A program made the position numbers and the translations under genes. From Curtobacterium herbarum (GTDB lineage Bacteria > Actinomycetota > Actinomycetes > Actinomycetales > Microbacteriaceae): 64,000 nt of DNA. The notes beneath the pieces are model-generated. The model saw only the letters and a program-made list of their open reading frames with translations, searched no databases and was not told where the DNA came from. The DNA lies in contig NZ_JAFBBT010000001.1 of NCBI RefSeq assembly GCF_016907335.1, positions 3,348,001 through 3,412,000 on the forward strand, given 5' to 3'. This document shows, in pieces, positions 17,111-26,000 of this stretch. Position 1 is the first letter of the stretch. Each line of letters begins with the position of its first letter.

Positions 17111-17170
17111 GCACAACAGGAACCGGCCCGAACCACGGGAGTCCGTGGTTCGGGCCGGTTCCTGTTGTGC
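17111..17170. terminator. perfect 28-bp hairpin between convergent genes
   Basis: The two 28-base arms, beginning GCACAACAGGAACCGGCCCG, are perfectly complementary around a four-base GAGT loop. It is placed between the epimerase gene and the end of rocD and would stop transcription from both sides. Confidence 0.85.
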
Positions 17171-17233
17171 GCAGGCGGCTCGCGCCGCGCGGCCCACGGC
17201 CGGCCGGCGCGGCCGGCGGCCGGCCGGCGCGCC

Positions 17234-18457
17234 CTACGCCAGGTCGCGGAGGACCGCGCCGAGGGCCTGCATCGCGGTGGCGATCTCCTCGTCGGTGACG
17301 ACGAGCGGCGGCGCGAAGCGGATCGTCGACCCGTGCGTGTCCTTGACGAGCAGCCCGCGCGCGGCGAGCTCCTTCGCGACCTGCTTGCCGGTGCCGAGCG
17401 CGGGGTCGATGTCGATCCCGGCCCAGAGTCCGGCGACCCGGTGCGCGACGACGCCGTGGCCGATGAGTTCGTCGAGGAACCCGCGGAGGACCGGTTCGCC
17501 CTCGAGTGCCCGCTGCTGGAACGTGCCCTCGGCGAGCATCGCGACGACCTCGGACCCGACGGCCGCGGCGAGCGGGTTGCCGCCGAAGGTCGAGCCGTGC
17601 TCACCGGGACGCAGGACCCCGAGCACGTCGGCGCGACCGACCACGGCGGACACCGGCACGATGCCGCCGCCGAGAGCCTTGCCGAGCGTGATGAGGTCGG
17701 GCCGGACGCCGACGCGCGACACCGCCAGGGTGTGGCCGGTGCGCCCGAGGCCGGACTGGATCTCGTCGGCGATGAACAGTGCGCCGAACTCGTCGCAGAC
17801 CTCGCGGACCGCCGGCAGGTAGTCGGCCGGCGGGATGACGACGCCGCCCTCGCCCTGGATCGGCTCGAGCAGGACGGCCACGACGGTGTCGTCCATCGCC
17901 TCCCGGAGTGCCGCCGCGTCGCCGTACGGCACGGTGCGGAACCCGGGCGTGTACGGCCCGAAGTCGTTGCGCGCGTCGGGGTCGTCCGAGAACGAGATGA
18001 TCGTCGTCGTGCGGCCGTGGAAGTTCCCGCTCGCCACGATGACCGTCGCCTGTCCGGCGGGGACGCCCTTGACGCGGTAGCCCCAGGCGCGGGCGACCTT
18101 GATCGCGGACTCCACGGCCTCGGCGCCGGTGTTCATCGGCAGCATCATCTCGGTGCCGGTGAGCTCGGTCAGTCCGGTCGCGAACGGGCCGAGGCGGTCG
18201 TTGACGAACGCCCGGCTCGTCAGGGTCACGCGGTCGAGCTGGTCGCGGGCCGCGGTCAGGAGGCGCGGGTTGCCGTGTCCGAAGTTGACCGCCGAGTAGG
18301 CGGCGAGTCCGTCCAGGTAGGTGCGGCCGTCGACGTCGGTGACGGTCGCACCGTGGCCGGAGGCGATGACCACCGGGAGCGGGCTGTAGTTGTGGGCGAG
18401 GGCACGGTCCTCCACGGCGAGCGCCGCGGCCGTGTTCACGCCGAGCGCGCCGGCCAT
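17234..18457 (-). CDS. rocD: ornithine--oxo-acid transaminase
   Basis: PLP-dependent class III aminotransferase that moves the delta-amino group of ornithine to 2-oxoglutarate, giving glutamate semialdehyde. The 407-residue protein shows NYSPLPVVI, the [10 protein letters not shown] motif, NFHGRT, the [11 protein letters not shown] strand, [12 protein letters not shown] and the PLP lysine in [11 protein letters not shown] overlaps the ddaH stop by one base (TGATG). The ddaH product arginine analogue breakdown yields citrulline, and the pair is widespread in actinobacteria as an arginine/ornithine catabolic unit. A divergent Lrp-family gene is the likely regulator. Confidence 0.93.
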   Translation of the reverse strand: MAGALGVNTAAALAVEDRALAHNYSPLPVVIASGHGATVTDVDGRTYLDGLAAYSAVNFGHGNPRLLTAARDQLDRVTLTSRAFVNDRLGPFATGLTELTGTEMMLPMNTGAEAVESAIKVARAWGYRVKGVPAGQATVIVASGNFHGRTTTIISFSDDPDARNDFGPYTPGFRTVPYGDAAALREAMDDTVVAVLLEPIQGEGGVVIPPADYLPAVREVCDEFGALFIADEIQSGLGRTGHTLAVSRVGVRPDLITLGKALGGGIVPVSAVVGRADVLGVLRPGEHGSTFGGNPLAAAVGSEVVAMLAEGTFQQRALEGEPVLRGFLDELIGHGVVAHRVAGLWAGIDIDPALGTGKQVAKELAARGLLVKDTHGSTIRFAPPLVVTDEEIATAMQALGAVLRDLA

Positions 18458-19347
18458 CAGGAGCGCGCCACGGAGGTGCCGGTGCCGATCGGGTGCAGGT
18501 CGAGCGTGCAGCACTTCACGCCGCCACCACCGAGGAGCAGCTCGGACAGGTCGACGCCGATCGGGTTGTAGCCCTTCTCGCGCAGCTGCTCGGCGAACGT
18601 GGTGGCACGTGCGGCGATCACGACGTTGTAGCCGTCGGAGTACGAGTTCAGGCCGAGGATGGCGGCGTCCTCCTCGGTCGCGATGATCGCGTCCGGGAAG
18701 CGCTCGCGGAGGATGGCCAGGGACGGCTCGTCGAAGGCGCTCTCGAGGTACGCGATGTTCGACTTGCCCTCGGCGTCGGGCACCGGGTCGAGGGCCGCGA
18801 TGGCGGTGTCCAGGTGGTAGAAGCTCGGGTTGACGAGGTTCAGGGTGACGACCTCGCGGCCGTAGACGCGGGCGAGCTCCTCGTGCGAGGTGCTGTCCGA
18901 GCGGAACCCGGTGCCGGCGTAGATGGTGTCGCCGATGAGCAGGAAGTCGCCCTCGCCCTCGTTCGTCTCCTCGGGCTCGGCGACGCTCAGGCCGGCCTGA
19001 CGGAACCAGTCCATGTACGCCGGGCCCTCGGGCTGACGCTCCGGGTACTGGAACTTGGCGCCGTACGCGACACCGTCGAGGACGAAGCCGCCGTTGGCCG
19101 CGTAGACCATGTCCGGCAGGCCCTCGATCGGGTCGATCTGGTGGATCGCGAAGCCGAGCCGCTCGTACACGTCGACGAGGCTCTGCCACTGCGCGACGGC
19201 CTTCGCGGTGTCGGTCGGCTCCTCCGGGTGCATCCAGGGGTTGATCCGGTAGCTGACCGTGTAGTGGGTCGGCTTGCACATCAGGACGGTGCGGTGGGTG
19301 GCCGTGCGCTGCAGGGCGGTGGTGGGCTGGGGTGCGGTGTTCGACAC
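18457..19347 (-). CDS. ddaH: dimethylarginine dimethylaminohydrolase-type amidinotransferase
   Basis: Member of the amidinotransferase/DDAH superfamily that hydrolyses N-methylated arginine (or arginine) to citrulline. In 296 residues the conserved pieces are CKPTHY near the start, the ANGGFVLDG substrate loop, EGEGDFLL, NLVNPSFYHLDTA (His region) and the C-terminal GGGGVKCCTLDLHP with the nucleophilic Cys. The start is GTG with GGAGGAC in front. It is followed directly by rocD. The precise substrate (dimethylarginine versus arginine) is not resolved by sequence alone. Confidence 0.88.
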   Translation of the reverse strand: MSNTAPQPTTALQRTATHRTVLMCKPTHYTVSYRINPWMHPEEPTDTAKAVAQWQSLVDVYERLGFAIHQIDPIEGLPDMVYAANGGFVLDGVAYGAKFQYPERQPEGPAYMDWFRQAGLSVAEPEETNEGEGDFLLIGDTIYAGTGFRSDSTSHEELARVYGREVVTLNLVNPSFYHLDTAIAALDPVPDAEGKSNIAYLESAFDEPSLAILRERFPDAIIATEEDAAILGLNSYSDGYNVVIAARATTFAEQLREKGYNPIGVDLSELLLGGGGVKCCTLDLHPIGTGTSVARS

Positions 19348-19600
19348 GAGGTCCTCCAGGACCGGGGCCCGAGCCTGCCAGGAACCACCACGGTGAGAGC
19401 CCCCACGAGATGCAGGCTCACTCGCGGGAGGCGGACCAGGTCGACGCCTGATCGAGAGTCAACCACACCAGCGCCGGGCGGAACAGCACCGACACAAGCA
19501 CCGACGCCTGCAGCGTTCCTCGCACAGGAGAGCCGTCCGGGGCACGGCTCGCCACGCACGTTTCCTGCGTCGGTCGGTGTCTGCTCGCAACGACCACGCG

Positions 19601-19613
19601 TAGGATCAGCACA
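19601..19613 (+). promoter_or_regulatory. leaderless promoter of the Lrp gene
   Basis: TAGGAT fits the -10 consensus TANNNT and ends 7 bases before the ATG; no Shine-Dalgarno is present in the gap. Transcription would start at or next to the A of the start codon. Confidence 0.6.
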
Positions 19614-20051
19614 ATGGATTCGCTCGACCACCGCATCCTCGACCAGCTGCGGGAGAACGCCCGCGCGGGCTACGGCGACATCGGCTCGGTCGTCGGGCTC
19701 TCCGCCTCGGCCGTGAAGCGCCGCGTCGACCGGCTCGTCGCCGACGGCGTGATCCAGGGCTTCACGATCAAGGTCGACCCGGCCGTCGACGACCGCGGCA
19801 CCGAGGCGTGGGTCGAGCTGTACTGCCGCGGCACCGTCTCCCCCGACGAACTGCGCACCCTGCTCGACGCCGTGCCCGAGGTCGTCGACGCCGGCACGGT
19901 CACCGGCAGCGCCGACGCCGTCGTGCACATGCGGTCGCGCGACCTGCCCGCGCTCGAGGAGGCACTGGACCGCGTCCGCCTCGCCCCGCAGGTCGACCAC
20001 ACCCGCTCGGCGATCGTCCTGTCGAAGCTCGTCAGCCGCGGCTCCGACTGA
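19614..20051 (+). CDS. Lrp/AsnC family transcriptional regulator
   Basis: A 145-residue feast/famine regulator: N-terminal helix-turn-helix (LDHRILDQLRENARAGYGDI followed by LSASAVKRRVDRLVADGVI) and C-terminal RAM ligand-binding domain. It is transcribed away from ddaH-rocD across a 266-base gap, the usual layout for an amino-acid-responsive regulator of the operon opposite; arginine or ornithine is the likely effector by inference. The gap also has a direct repeat GCACCGAC twice close together, possibly part of its binding region. Confidence 0.92.
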   Translation: MDSLDHRILDQLRENARAGYGDIGSVVGLSASAVKRRVDRLVADGVIQGFTIKVDPAVDDRGTEAWVELYCRGTVSPDELRTLLDAVPEVVDAGTVTGSADAVVHMRSRDLPALEEALDRVRLAPQVDHTRSAIVLSKLVSRGSD

Positions 20052-20064
20052 TCCCCCTCCCCTT

Positions 20065-20138
20065 CCGCGAAACGCAACGTGGGCGTCGTCTCGCAGCGGT
20101 ATCGCAATGCGCGCAGCCGCCGGGGTTGCGTTTTGCGG
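20065..20138. repeat. 75-bp REP-like inverted-repeat element, copy 1
   Basis: Ends CCGCGAAACGCAA and TTGCGTTTTGCGG are inverted repeats (12 of 13 match); the centre contains TCTCGCAGCGGTA. A second copy of equal length lies at 59086-59160 and shares both ends and the central block, while the rest differs. Both sit between genes. The element has no coding capacity and resembles REP/RAYT-type or small palindromic intergenic repeats. Confidence 0.75.
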
Positions 20139-20207
20139 GAGCGGAAGGCGGGGCACAGCGGGGCAGGGCACGATGGACCGGACCACGACGACGGACGGGA
20201 CCACCTG

Positions 20208-20993
20208 ATGACCGCGACGATGCCCGACGGGAGTGCTCCGAGCCTCCAGGCCGTGACGCCCACCGCGCCCGCCCTGCCGGGGCGGCCCTGGATCGAACAG
20301 GCCTGGCGCGACGTCGTCTTCGTGCACTGGCGGGTGGACGTGTCCGCGGTGGCGCCGCTGTTGCCGTCGGGGACCCGGCCCGACACGATGGCGCCGGACG
20401 GCAGCGACGACGGCACGACCACGTGGGTGGGCCTCATCGCGTTCAGCTTCGAGGACACCCGGTTCCCGCCGTTCGGCCCGCTCGGCCGGACCGGCAGCGT
20501 CGGCGACTTCCTCGAGGTCAACGTCCGCGTCTACACGCGTGACGACACCGGACGGCGCGGGGTGGTGTTCCTGTCGCTCGACGCGGGGAAGTTCCTGCCC
20601 GCCGCAGCAGCCCGGGTCGTCACCGGCACGCCGTACCACTGGGCACGGGTCGCCCGTCGGCAGCACGGTGACCGGATGGCCTACGCCGTGCACCGGCACG
20701 GGTCTCGCCTGCGGTCGGTGCTCGAGGTCGAGGTCGGCGAACCGATCACGGAGCCGACCCCGCTCGAGTCGTTCCTCACCGCACGGTGGGGCATGCACGT
20801 GGGGCGGGCCGGTCGGACCTCGTGGTGGCCGAACGAGCACGACTCGTGGGTGGTGCACCGGGCGTCCCTGACGCGACTGCGGGACGACCTGATCGGGGCC
20901 GCGGGGCTGCCCCTGGCGCTGACGGAGCTCGAGCCGGACTCGGTCCTGTACTCGCCCGGTGTCGTGACGCGCTTCGCGGGCCCGCGCGCCTGA
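20208..20993 (+). CDS. DUF2071 (YqjF-like) protein
   Basis: A 261-residue cytoplasmic protein of the DUF2071 family (acetoacetate-decarboxylase-like beta fold); no established reaction. Family landmarks are WRDVVFVHWRVD near residue 35, PLLPSGT, WVGLIAFSFEDTRFPPFGP, FLEVNVRVYT, GVVFLSLDAGK and the late YSPGVVTRFAGP. The first ATG after the repeat element is used; a second ATG four codons later is equally possible, as no clear Shine-Dalgarno decides it. The flanks are repeats, so it is probably transcribed alone. Confidence 0.85.
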   Translation: MTATMPDGSAPSLQAVTPTAPALPGRPWIEQAWRDVVFVHWRVDVSAVAPLLPSGTRPDTMAPDGSDDGTTTWVGLIAFSFEDTRFPPFGPLGRTGSVGDFLEVNVRVYTRDDTGRRGVVFLSLDAGKFLPAAAARVVTGTPYHWARVARRQHGDRMAYAVHRHGSRLRSVLEVEVGEPITEPTPLESFLTARWGMHVGRAGRTSWWPNEHDSWVVHRASLTRLRDDLIGAAGLPLALTELEPDSVLYSPGVVTRFAGPRA

Positions 20994-21000
20994 CGGCGCC

Positions 21001-21190
21001 CGGCCGGCGGGCGGCCGGCGGGCGGCCGGCGGCGGGTCGGCCGGCGGGCGCCGAGGCTCGGCCCTGGGGACACTCTGCGGCCGCTGGACGCCGCGAACTG
21101 TCCGCCCAGCCGAGGCTCGGCCCCGGCCGGCCCCCGCGCGGCGGCGCGCGGCGGCGCGCGGCGGCGCGCAGCGGCGCGCAGCGCCGCGCG
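21001..21190. repeat. GC-rich short tandem repeats between DUF2071 and SDR genes
   Basis: The gap contains three blocks: an 11-base unit CGGCCGGCGGG repeated three times from 21001; the palindromic 15-mer GCCGAGGCTCGGCCC at 21051-21065 and again at 21110-21124; and a 10-base unit GCGGCGCGCG repeated five times with small changes at 21141-21190. No gene is visible in 20994-21243. The 10-base period matches one helical turn. Confidence 0.75.
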
Positions 21191-21243
21191 GCCGGGGGAC
21201 GCCGGCTGACCGCAGCGCCGCGCGCACCGCGTAGAAGGGGTGC

Positions 21244-22242
21244 ATGACTCGTGTGGCTGTGGTGACCGGTGGTTCGGCTGGACTCGGACGGGCGACGGTC
21301 CGGGAACTGGCGGCCCGCGGCTGGGACGTGGCCGTCCTGGCGCGCGGTGCGGACGGCGTGCACGCGGCCGTCGCCGAGGTCGAGGCTGCCGGCCGCCGTG
21401 GCCTGGCCCTCGTCGCGGACGTCTCCGACCGCCAGGCCGTGGAGGACGCCGCCGACCGGGTCGAGGCCGAGCTCGGCCCGATCGACCTGTGGGTGAACGG
21501 CGTCATGGTCGGGGTGTTCGGCAGGTTCCTCGACACCGCGCCGGAGGACTTCGAGCGCGCGACGCAGGTCGACTACCTCGGGGTCGTGAACGGCACGCGT
21601 GCAGCACTGTCGCGCATGGTGTCGCGGGACTCCGGGCACGTGATCCAGGTCGGTTCGGCGCTGGGCTCGCGGGGCATCCCGCTGCAGGGCGCCTACTGCG
21701 GGTCGAAGCACGCCATCGTCGGGTTCACCGAGTCGGTCGTCTCGGAGCTCATCGAGCAGGGCAGCAAGGTCCGGATCAGTCGGGTCGACATGCCTGCGCT
21801 CAACACGATCCAGTTCGGCTGGGTGAAGTCGACGCTCCCCCACCACGCGCAGCCCGTCGCGCCGATCTACCAGCCCGAGGTCGGCGCCCGCGCGATCGCG
21901 GCCACCGCGGAGCACCCCCGCCGTCGGACCTGGGTCGGTGAGTCCACGGTGTACACGATCCTCGGCAACCGGATCAGCGGCCGGTTCGCGGACTGGTACG
22001 CCGCGAAGACCCTGGTCGGCGGGCAGCAGATCCCGGAGAAGGACGGCGAGGAGATCGGCGTCAACCTGTACGAGCCGGTCCCCGGGGACCACGGCGCGCA
22101 CGGTGCGTTCGACGAGCAGTCCCACGAGTGGTCGCCGCAGACCTGGTGGGTGGAGCACCGTCGACTCGGCAACGGGATCATCGGCGCGGTCCTCGGGGTC
22201 GCCGGACTCGCGGTCGCCACGGCTGCCGGACGCCGTCGATGA
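21244..22242 (+). CDS. short-chain dehydrogenase/reductase with C-terminal extension
   Basis: A 332-residue classical SDR. NAD(P) motif TGGSAGLGRA at the start, VNGVMVG in place of the NNAG strand, catalytic Ser in QVGSALGSRG and the YxxxK motif in AYCGSKHA. The last 90 residues extend past the usual SDR end and finish in a hydrophobic helix (GIIGAVLGVAGLAVATAAG) with RRR, which suggests membrane anchoring. Substrate unknown. Its stop overlaps the start of the next small gene (ATGA), so they form an operon. GAAGGGG lies before the ATG. Confidence 0.87.
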   Translation: MTRVAVVTGGSAGLGRATVRELAARGWDVAVLARGADGVHAAVAEVEAAGRRGLALVADVSDRQAVEDAADRVEAELGPIDLWVNGVMVGVFGRFLDTAPEDFERATQVDYLGVVNGTRAALSRMVSRDSGHVIQVGSALGSRGIPLQGAYCGSKHAIVGFTESVVSELIEQGSKVRISRVDMPALNTIQFGWVKSTLPHHAQPVAPIYQPEVGARAIAATAEHPRRRTWVGESTVYTILGNRISGRFADWYAAKTLVGGQQIPEKDGEEIGVNLYEPVPGDHGAHGAFDEQSHEWSPQTWWVEHRRLGNGIIGAVLGVAGLAVATAAGRRR

Positions 22243-22598
22243 GCGGCGCGGGTCGCAGCGGCCGGCAGCAGCGGGCACTGGCCGTCGAACTCCTGCGCGC
22301 CGGCATCGGGGTCGCCCACCTGCTCGGGTCCCGACGCGCACTCGGCCGTCCGGCCGTGCTGGCGCGGGTCCTCGGCGTGCGCCAGCTCACCCAGGCCGGC
22401 CTCGTGCTCCGCGCGGGGACGGCGGACGCCCACACGGTGAGCGCCCTGGTCGACGCCACCCACGGCGTCACGATGGTGCCGCTGGCCCTGTTCGACCGGC
22501 AGTCGCGCCGGTTCGCCGTCCGGCAGTTCTGGATCGCGACGCTCCTCACCGTGCTCGAGGTCGCCCTGGTCGGCCGGGGCCGGAGCGGCAAGCGCTGA
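22239..22598 (+). CDS. small hypothetical membrane-associated protein
   Basis: A 119-residue protein I do not recognise. Its ATG overlaps the SDR stop (ATGA), which supports it as a real coupled gene. Visible features: a basic N-terminus, a hydrophobic helix around LAVELLRAGIGVAHLLGS, conserved-looking RVLGVRQLTQAG, a central ATHGVTMVPLALF, and a second hydrophobic helix FWIATLLTVLEVALV followed by basic residues. It probably sits at the membrane with the SDR. A palindromic terminator follows. Confidence 0.65.
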   Translation: MSGAGRSGRQQRALAVELLRAGIGVAHLLGSRRALGRPAVLARVLGVRQLTQAGLVLRAGTADAHTVSALVDATHGVTMVPLALFDRQSRRFAVRQFWIATLLTVLEVALVGRGRSGKR

Positions 22599-22611
22599 AC
22601 CGCACGGACGC

Positions 22612-22651
22612 CGAACGCCCCCGCTGACCTGACGGTCGGCGGGGGCGTTCG
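22612..22651. terminator. bidirectional hairpin terminator
   Basis: Eighteen-base arms CGAACGCCCCCGCTGACC / GGTCGGCGGGGGCGTTCG (one G-T pair) with a TGAC loop, between the SDR operon and the convergent small acidic gene. Confidence 0.87.
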
Positions 22652-22662
22652 TCGCGCTGCTG

Positions 22663-22875
22663 CTACTCGACCTCGGAGGCCGGGTCCTCGGCCTCGACAC
22701 CGGTCTCCTCGAGACGGTCACGCAGGTGGTCGGCCATCACGCCGGCACCCTCGTCCCCGTGGTCGTGCTGGACCTGCTCCACGAGACCGTGCAGCTTCTC
22801 CTCGTTGGTCGCGTCGGTCGCACCGTCCATGACCGGCTCGGACTGGACCCCGTTGTCACGCTCTGCTGCACTCAT
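22663..22875 (-). CDS. small acidic hypothetical protein
   Basis: A 70-residue, strongly acidic, Cys-free protein of unknown function: polar N-terminus, a helical region EEKLHGLVEQVQHDHGDEG followed by VMADHLRDRLEETGVE. The alternation of His/Glu/Asp and hydrophobic residues suggests two amphipathic helices. It is placed between two hairpin terminators, so it is an independent unit. ORFs of this size can be chance in high-GC DNA, but the framing terminators and low-complexity-free helix pattern favour a gene. Confidence 0.6.
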   Translation of the reverse strand: MSAAERDNGVQSEPVMDGATDATNEEKLHGLVEQVQHDHGDEGAGVMADHLRDRLEETGVEAEDPASEVE

Positions 22876-22937
22876 GTCCGGAACGCTACGCCGCGCACCG
22901 GGTCGCCTCACGGGTGCACCCCAGGTGGTGCGGAGAA

Positions 22938-22997
22938 CGGACGGGAGGCCCGCATCACGTCTGCCGCGCACCGGACTCGGGTCGGGCCTCCCGTCCG
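22938..22997 (-). terminator. hairpin with GGACGGGAGGCCCG arms after the putA-like gene
   Basis: Arms of 15 bases (CGGACGGGAGGCCCG and its exact complement at 22983-22997) enclose 30 bases. It lies just past the stop of the minus-strand putA-like gene. Both arms carry the recurrent 14-mer discussed in the findings. Confidence 0.75.
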
Positions 22998-23013
22998 GCA
23001 CGCCGGCCCGGCG

Positions 23014-26000
23014 TCAGAGCCGCAGGCGGGCGAACTCGGGGTCCAGGTCCCCGTGTCGGTGCGCGGTGACGACCACCGTCTGCTCCCGGAGGTAGTGCGC
23101 CATCTCGACGACGCCGGCCTCGACGACGGGGGCGTCGTGGATGGCGGTGTCGATGCCCGCGCCGAGCGCCTCCTCGAGCGCGAGGGGATCGCCGCCGAGC
23201 AGCCGGATCCGGGAGCCCGGGCCGCCGAAGGCGCTGTGCGGTCGGGGCTCGAAGCCCTGCGACAGCACCATGTCGATGGCGTCCTGCGGTTCGGCGGTGC
23301 CACCGGACCACTGTTCTCGCAGGAGGGCACCGGACGCCGCTCGGGCGAGGAACTCGTCGTCGGTCTCGACCAGGTGGTCGACGACGTCGAGCGGGGACCG
23401 GCCGCTCGCGAGCAGCTGCGTCAGGGGGCCGGGCAGCGCGCGGGCGGTGCTCAGCAGGACGTGGGCGCGGGCGGCGGTCGCGGTGGCGAGGGTGCGGATG
23501 AGGTCGCCCGTGCTGACTCCTTCGGACTGGCGGACCACGACGGACTGCGGTCGGTACCGCAGGACGTTCCGTTCGACGCCGAGGTCCGCGGTGTCGCGGG
23601 ACCGTCCGAAGCGCTCCTCGCGGGCCTGGGCGTCGCTGATGGCTCCGGCCCGGACCTGGTCGAACTCCTCGAAGGACAGTCCGCTGCGGGAGGCCTCGAT
23701 CAGGGCGGTGATCCGCGGCGGCAGACCGTGCAGCTGGATGCTCTTGTGCACGGTGCGGGGCACGGGCTCCCAGTGGCCGAGCATCGCGACCGAGTCGGGG
23801 CCGCCGCGCTTGGCGCCGGGTCCGACCGACGAACTGCCCCAGCCGCCGGCGGGCTGTCGGACGACGGTGGTGTCGGTCGTCGCACGGTTCACCACGAGGG
23901 TGCCGGCGTCGACCCGGTCGGTCCAGAGCGCGACCTCGTCGACGTCGAGCGTGTGCAGTGCCTCGACCAGGCCGTGGTCGCCGCCGTTCTGGATCGCGAT
24001 CGCCTGCTCGAGCGTCTCGACGTGCACGACCCCGAGGACCGGGACGCCGGCCTCCGGGTGGGTGGCGGCGCTGCCGGGGCGGACGCCGACGCGGACGCCC
24101 GGCGACCAGAGCCGACCGGACTCGTCGAGCATGCGGGGTTCGACGAGCCAGGACTCCCCCGGGGCGAGCTCGGTCAGGGCGGCACGTGCTGCACCGGTGG
24201 GCTCGACGACGAGCGGGCCGACCTGCGCGGCGGGGTCGGTGGGCCAGGCGGCCCGGAGCGCACGGGTGGCGTCGGCGAGCTGGCGGAGGAACCGGCTGTC
24301 GACACCGTCCTCGCCGACCGAGCCGACGAGCACCACGAGCGAGATCGCGGCGGCGGCCTGCCCGGACTGGGTGAACGCCGAGGCGACGACGTCGCGGACG
24401 GCCTGGTCGACGTCGGCCGCGGCGGTGACGACGGCCGCCGAGACCGCACCGGTGTCGGCGAGGAGCGGCAGCCCGGCACGCCACCAGCGGAACGAGCGGG
24501 CGGTGTCGGGCGACCCGGTGAGCAGGACCCGGTCGACGGCGGGGTGGGCGACCAGGTCACGGCCGAGCTCGCTGACGTCGAGGTCGACGAGCTGGAGCAT
24601 CGAGTGCGGGACCCCGGCGTTCCAGAACACGTCGGCGAGCACCGCGCCCGAGCGCTTGGCGAGCGGCGAGGGCTTGAGGACGACCCCGCTGCCGGCGGCG
24701 AGCGCCGAGAGCACCCCGTCGGCCGGGGTCGTCAGCGGGGAGTTCCACGGCGCGACGACGACCGTCAGGCGCGGTGGCACGAAGGTGGCTGCCGTGACGT
24801 CGACCAGGTGCCGTGCCCGGTCGGCGGCGTGGTGGGCGGCGTCGACGGCACCGCTGACCTGGCGGTCCGCCTCGGTCAGGGTCATCGCGGTCTCGGCCAC
24901 GACGACCTCGACCAGGTCGGCGCGGCGGGTCTCGAGCTCGTGCGCGACGAGGTCCAGCAGTTCGGCGCGGTCCTGCGGGTCCTGCCGTCCCCAGTTGACG
25001 CCGGCCTGCGCGGTGCGGGCGATGGTGCGTTCGAGACGGGGCCGGTCGGTGACCCGGGCGCCGCGGATGGTGGCGGTGCCGAGCTGTGAGCGGGGGACGC
25101 GGCGGAGCAGGTCGGCGGCCCACTGCCGGTTGGCGTCGACCCCGGCGTCGGTGTCGACGGCGGGTGGGTGCACGGGTCGGATCGCCGGGGCGCCGAGCGG
25201 CACCCGGCGGTCCTGGGGACGGAGGGTGGTCGGGGCGGGCCCGTCGAGCGCGGCGACGGCGGCGGCCAGTCGGGTGTGCGCACGCTGGACGGCGTCGGCC
25301 CGGGCGTCGTCGTCCGCCGCGGCCGGGGTCGCCGCCGCACCCTCGCGCAGCCGGCGGGCGAGGTACGGGATCGCCGCGTCGAACTCGTCCGGGTGCACCA
25401 CCGGGGTGAGCAGGGTGACCGTGCCGACGTCGGCGCGCACGGCGTCGAGCACGGTGCCGGTCGTGCCCAGGAGCATCTCGACCTCGAGCGCGTCGGTCAC
25501 CCCGCGGCCCTCGGCGAGCACGCGGGCCGCCGCGAGCAGGACGGGGTCCAGCCCGGCGAGCGCGATCCGGACCGCGTCGGTGTGCTCCGGCGTGAGTGCG
25601 GCGTCGAGCAGACGGAGGAGTGCCGCGTCGATCTGCGTGCGGCTGGCGAAGAGGGCCGACGGGCGACCGTGCACGAGGGCGTCGGCGCGCTCCTCGGCCA
25701 GGTGGGCGCCGTCGACGAGCCGGACCCGGATGGGTGCGCCGCCGCGGAACCGTCGCGCGGTGGCCCACTCGGTGAGGGCCGCCAGGACGCCGAGGCTGTC
25801 CGGCAGCGACGCCGGCAGCGTGATGCCCGCGGTCGTGTGGGCGAACGCGTCCTGGTCGAGCAGGGTGCGGAGGACGGCGACGGTCAGGTCCAGGTCGTCC
25901 GGGCCGTCGACGAGCAGCGTGACCGTGCTGCCGCCGGCGTCGGCGGCGTGGAACACCGGGGCGAGCCGGTCGACCGCCTGCGCGGTGGCGTCCTCGAGCG

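Noticed and set aside
19348..19613. Possible riboswitch upstream of ddaH
   Set aside because: I could not fit a glycine, guanidine or lysine riboswitch core; only a weak direct repeat (GCACCGAC) is visible.
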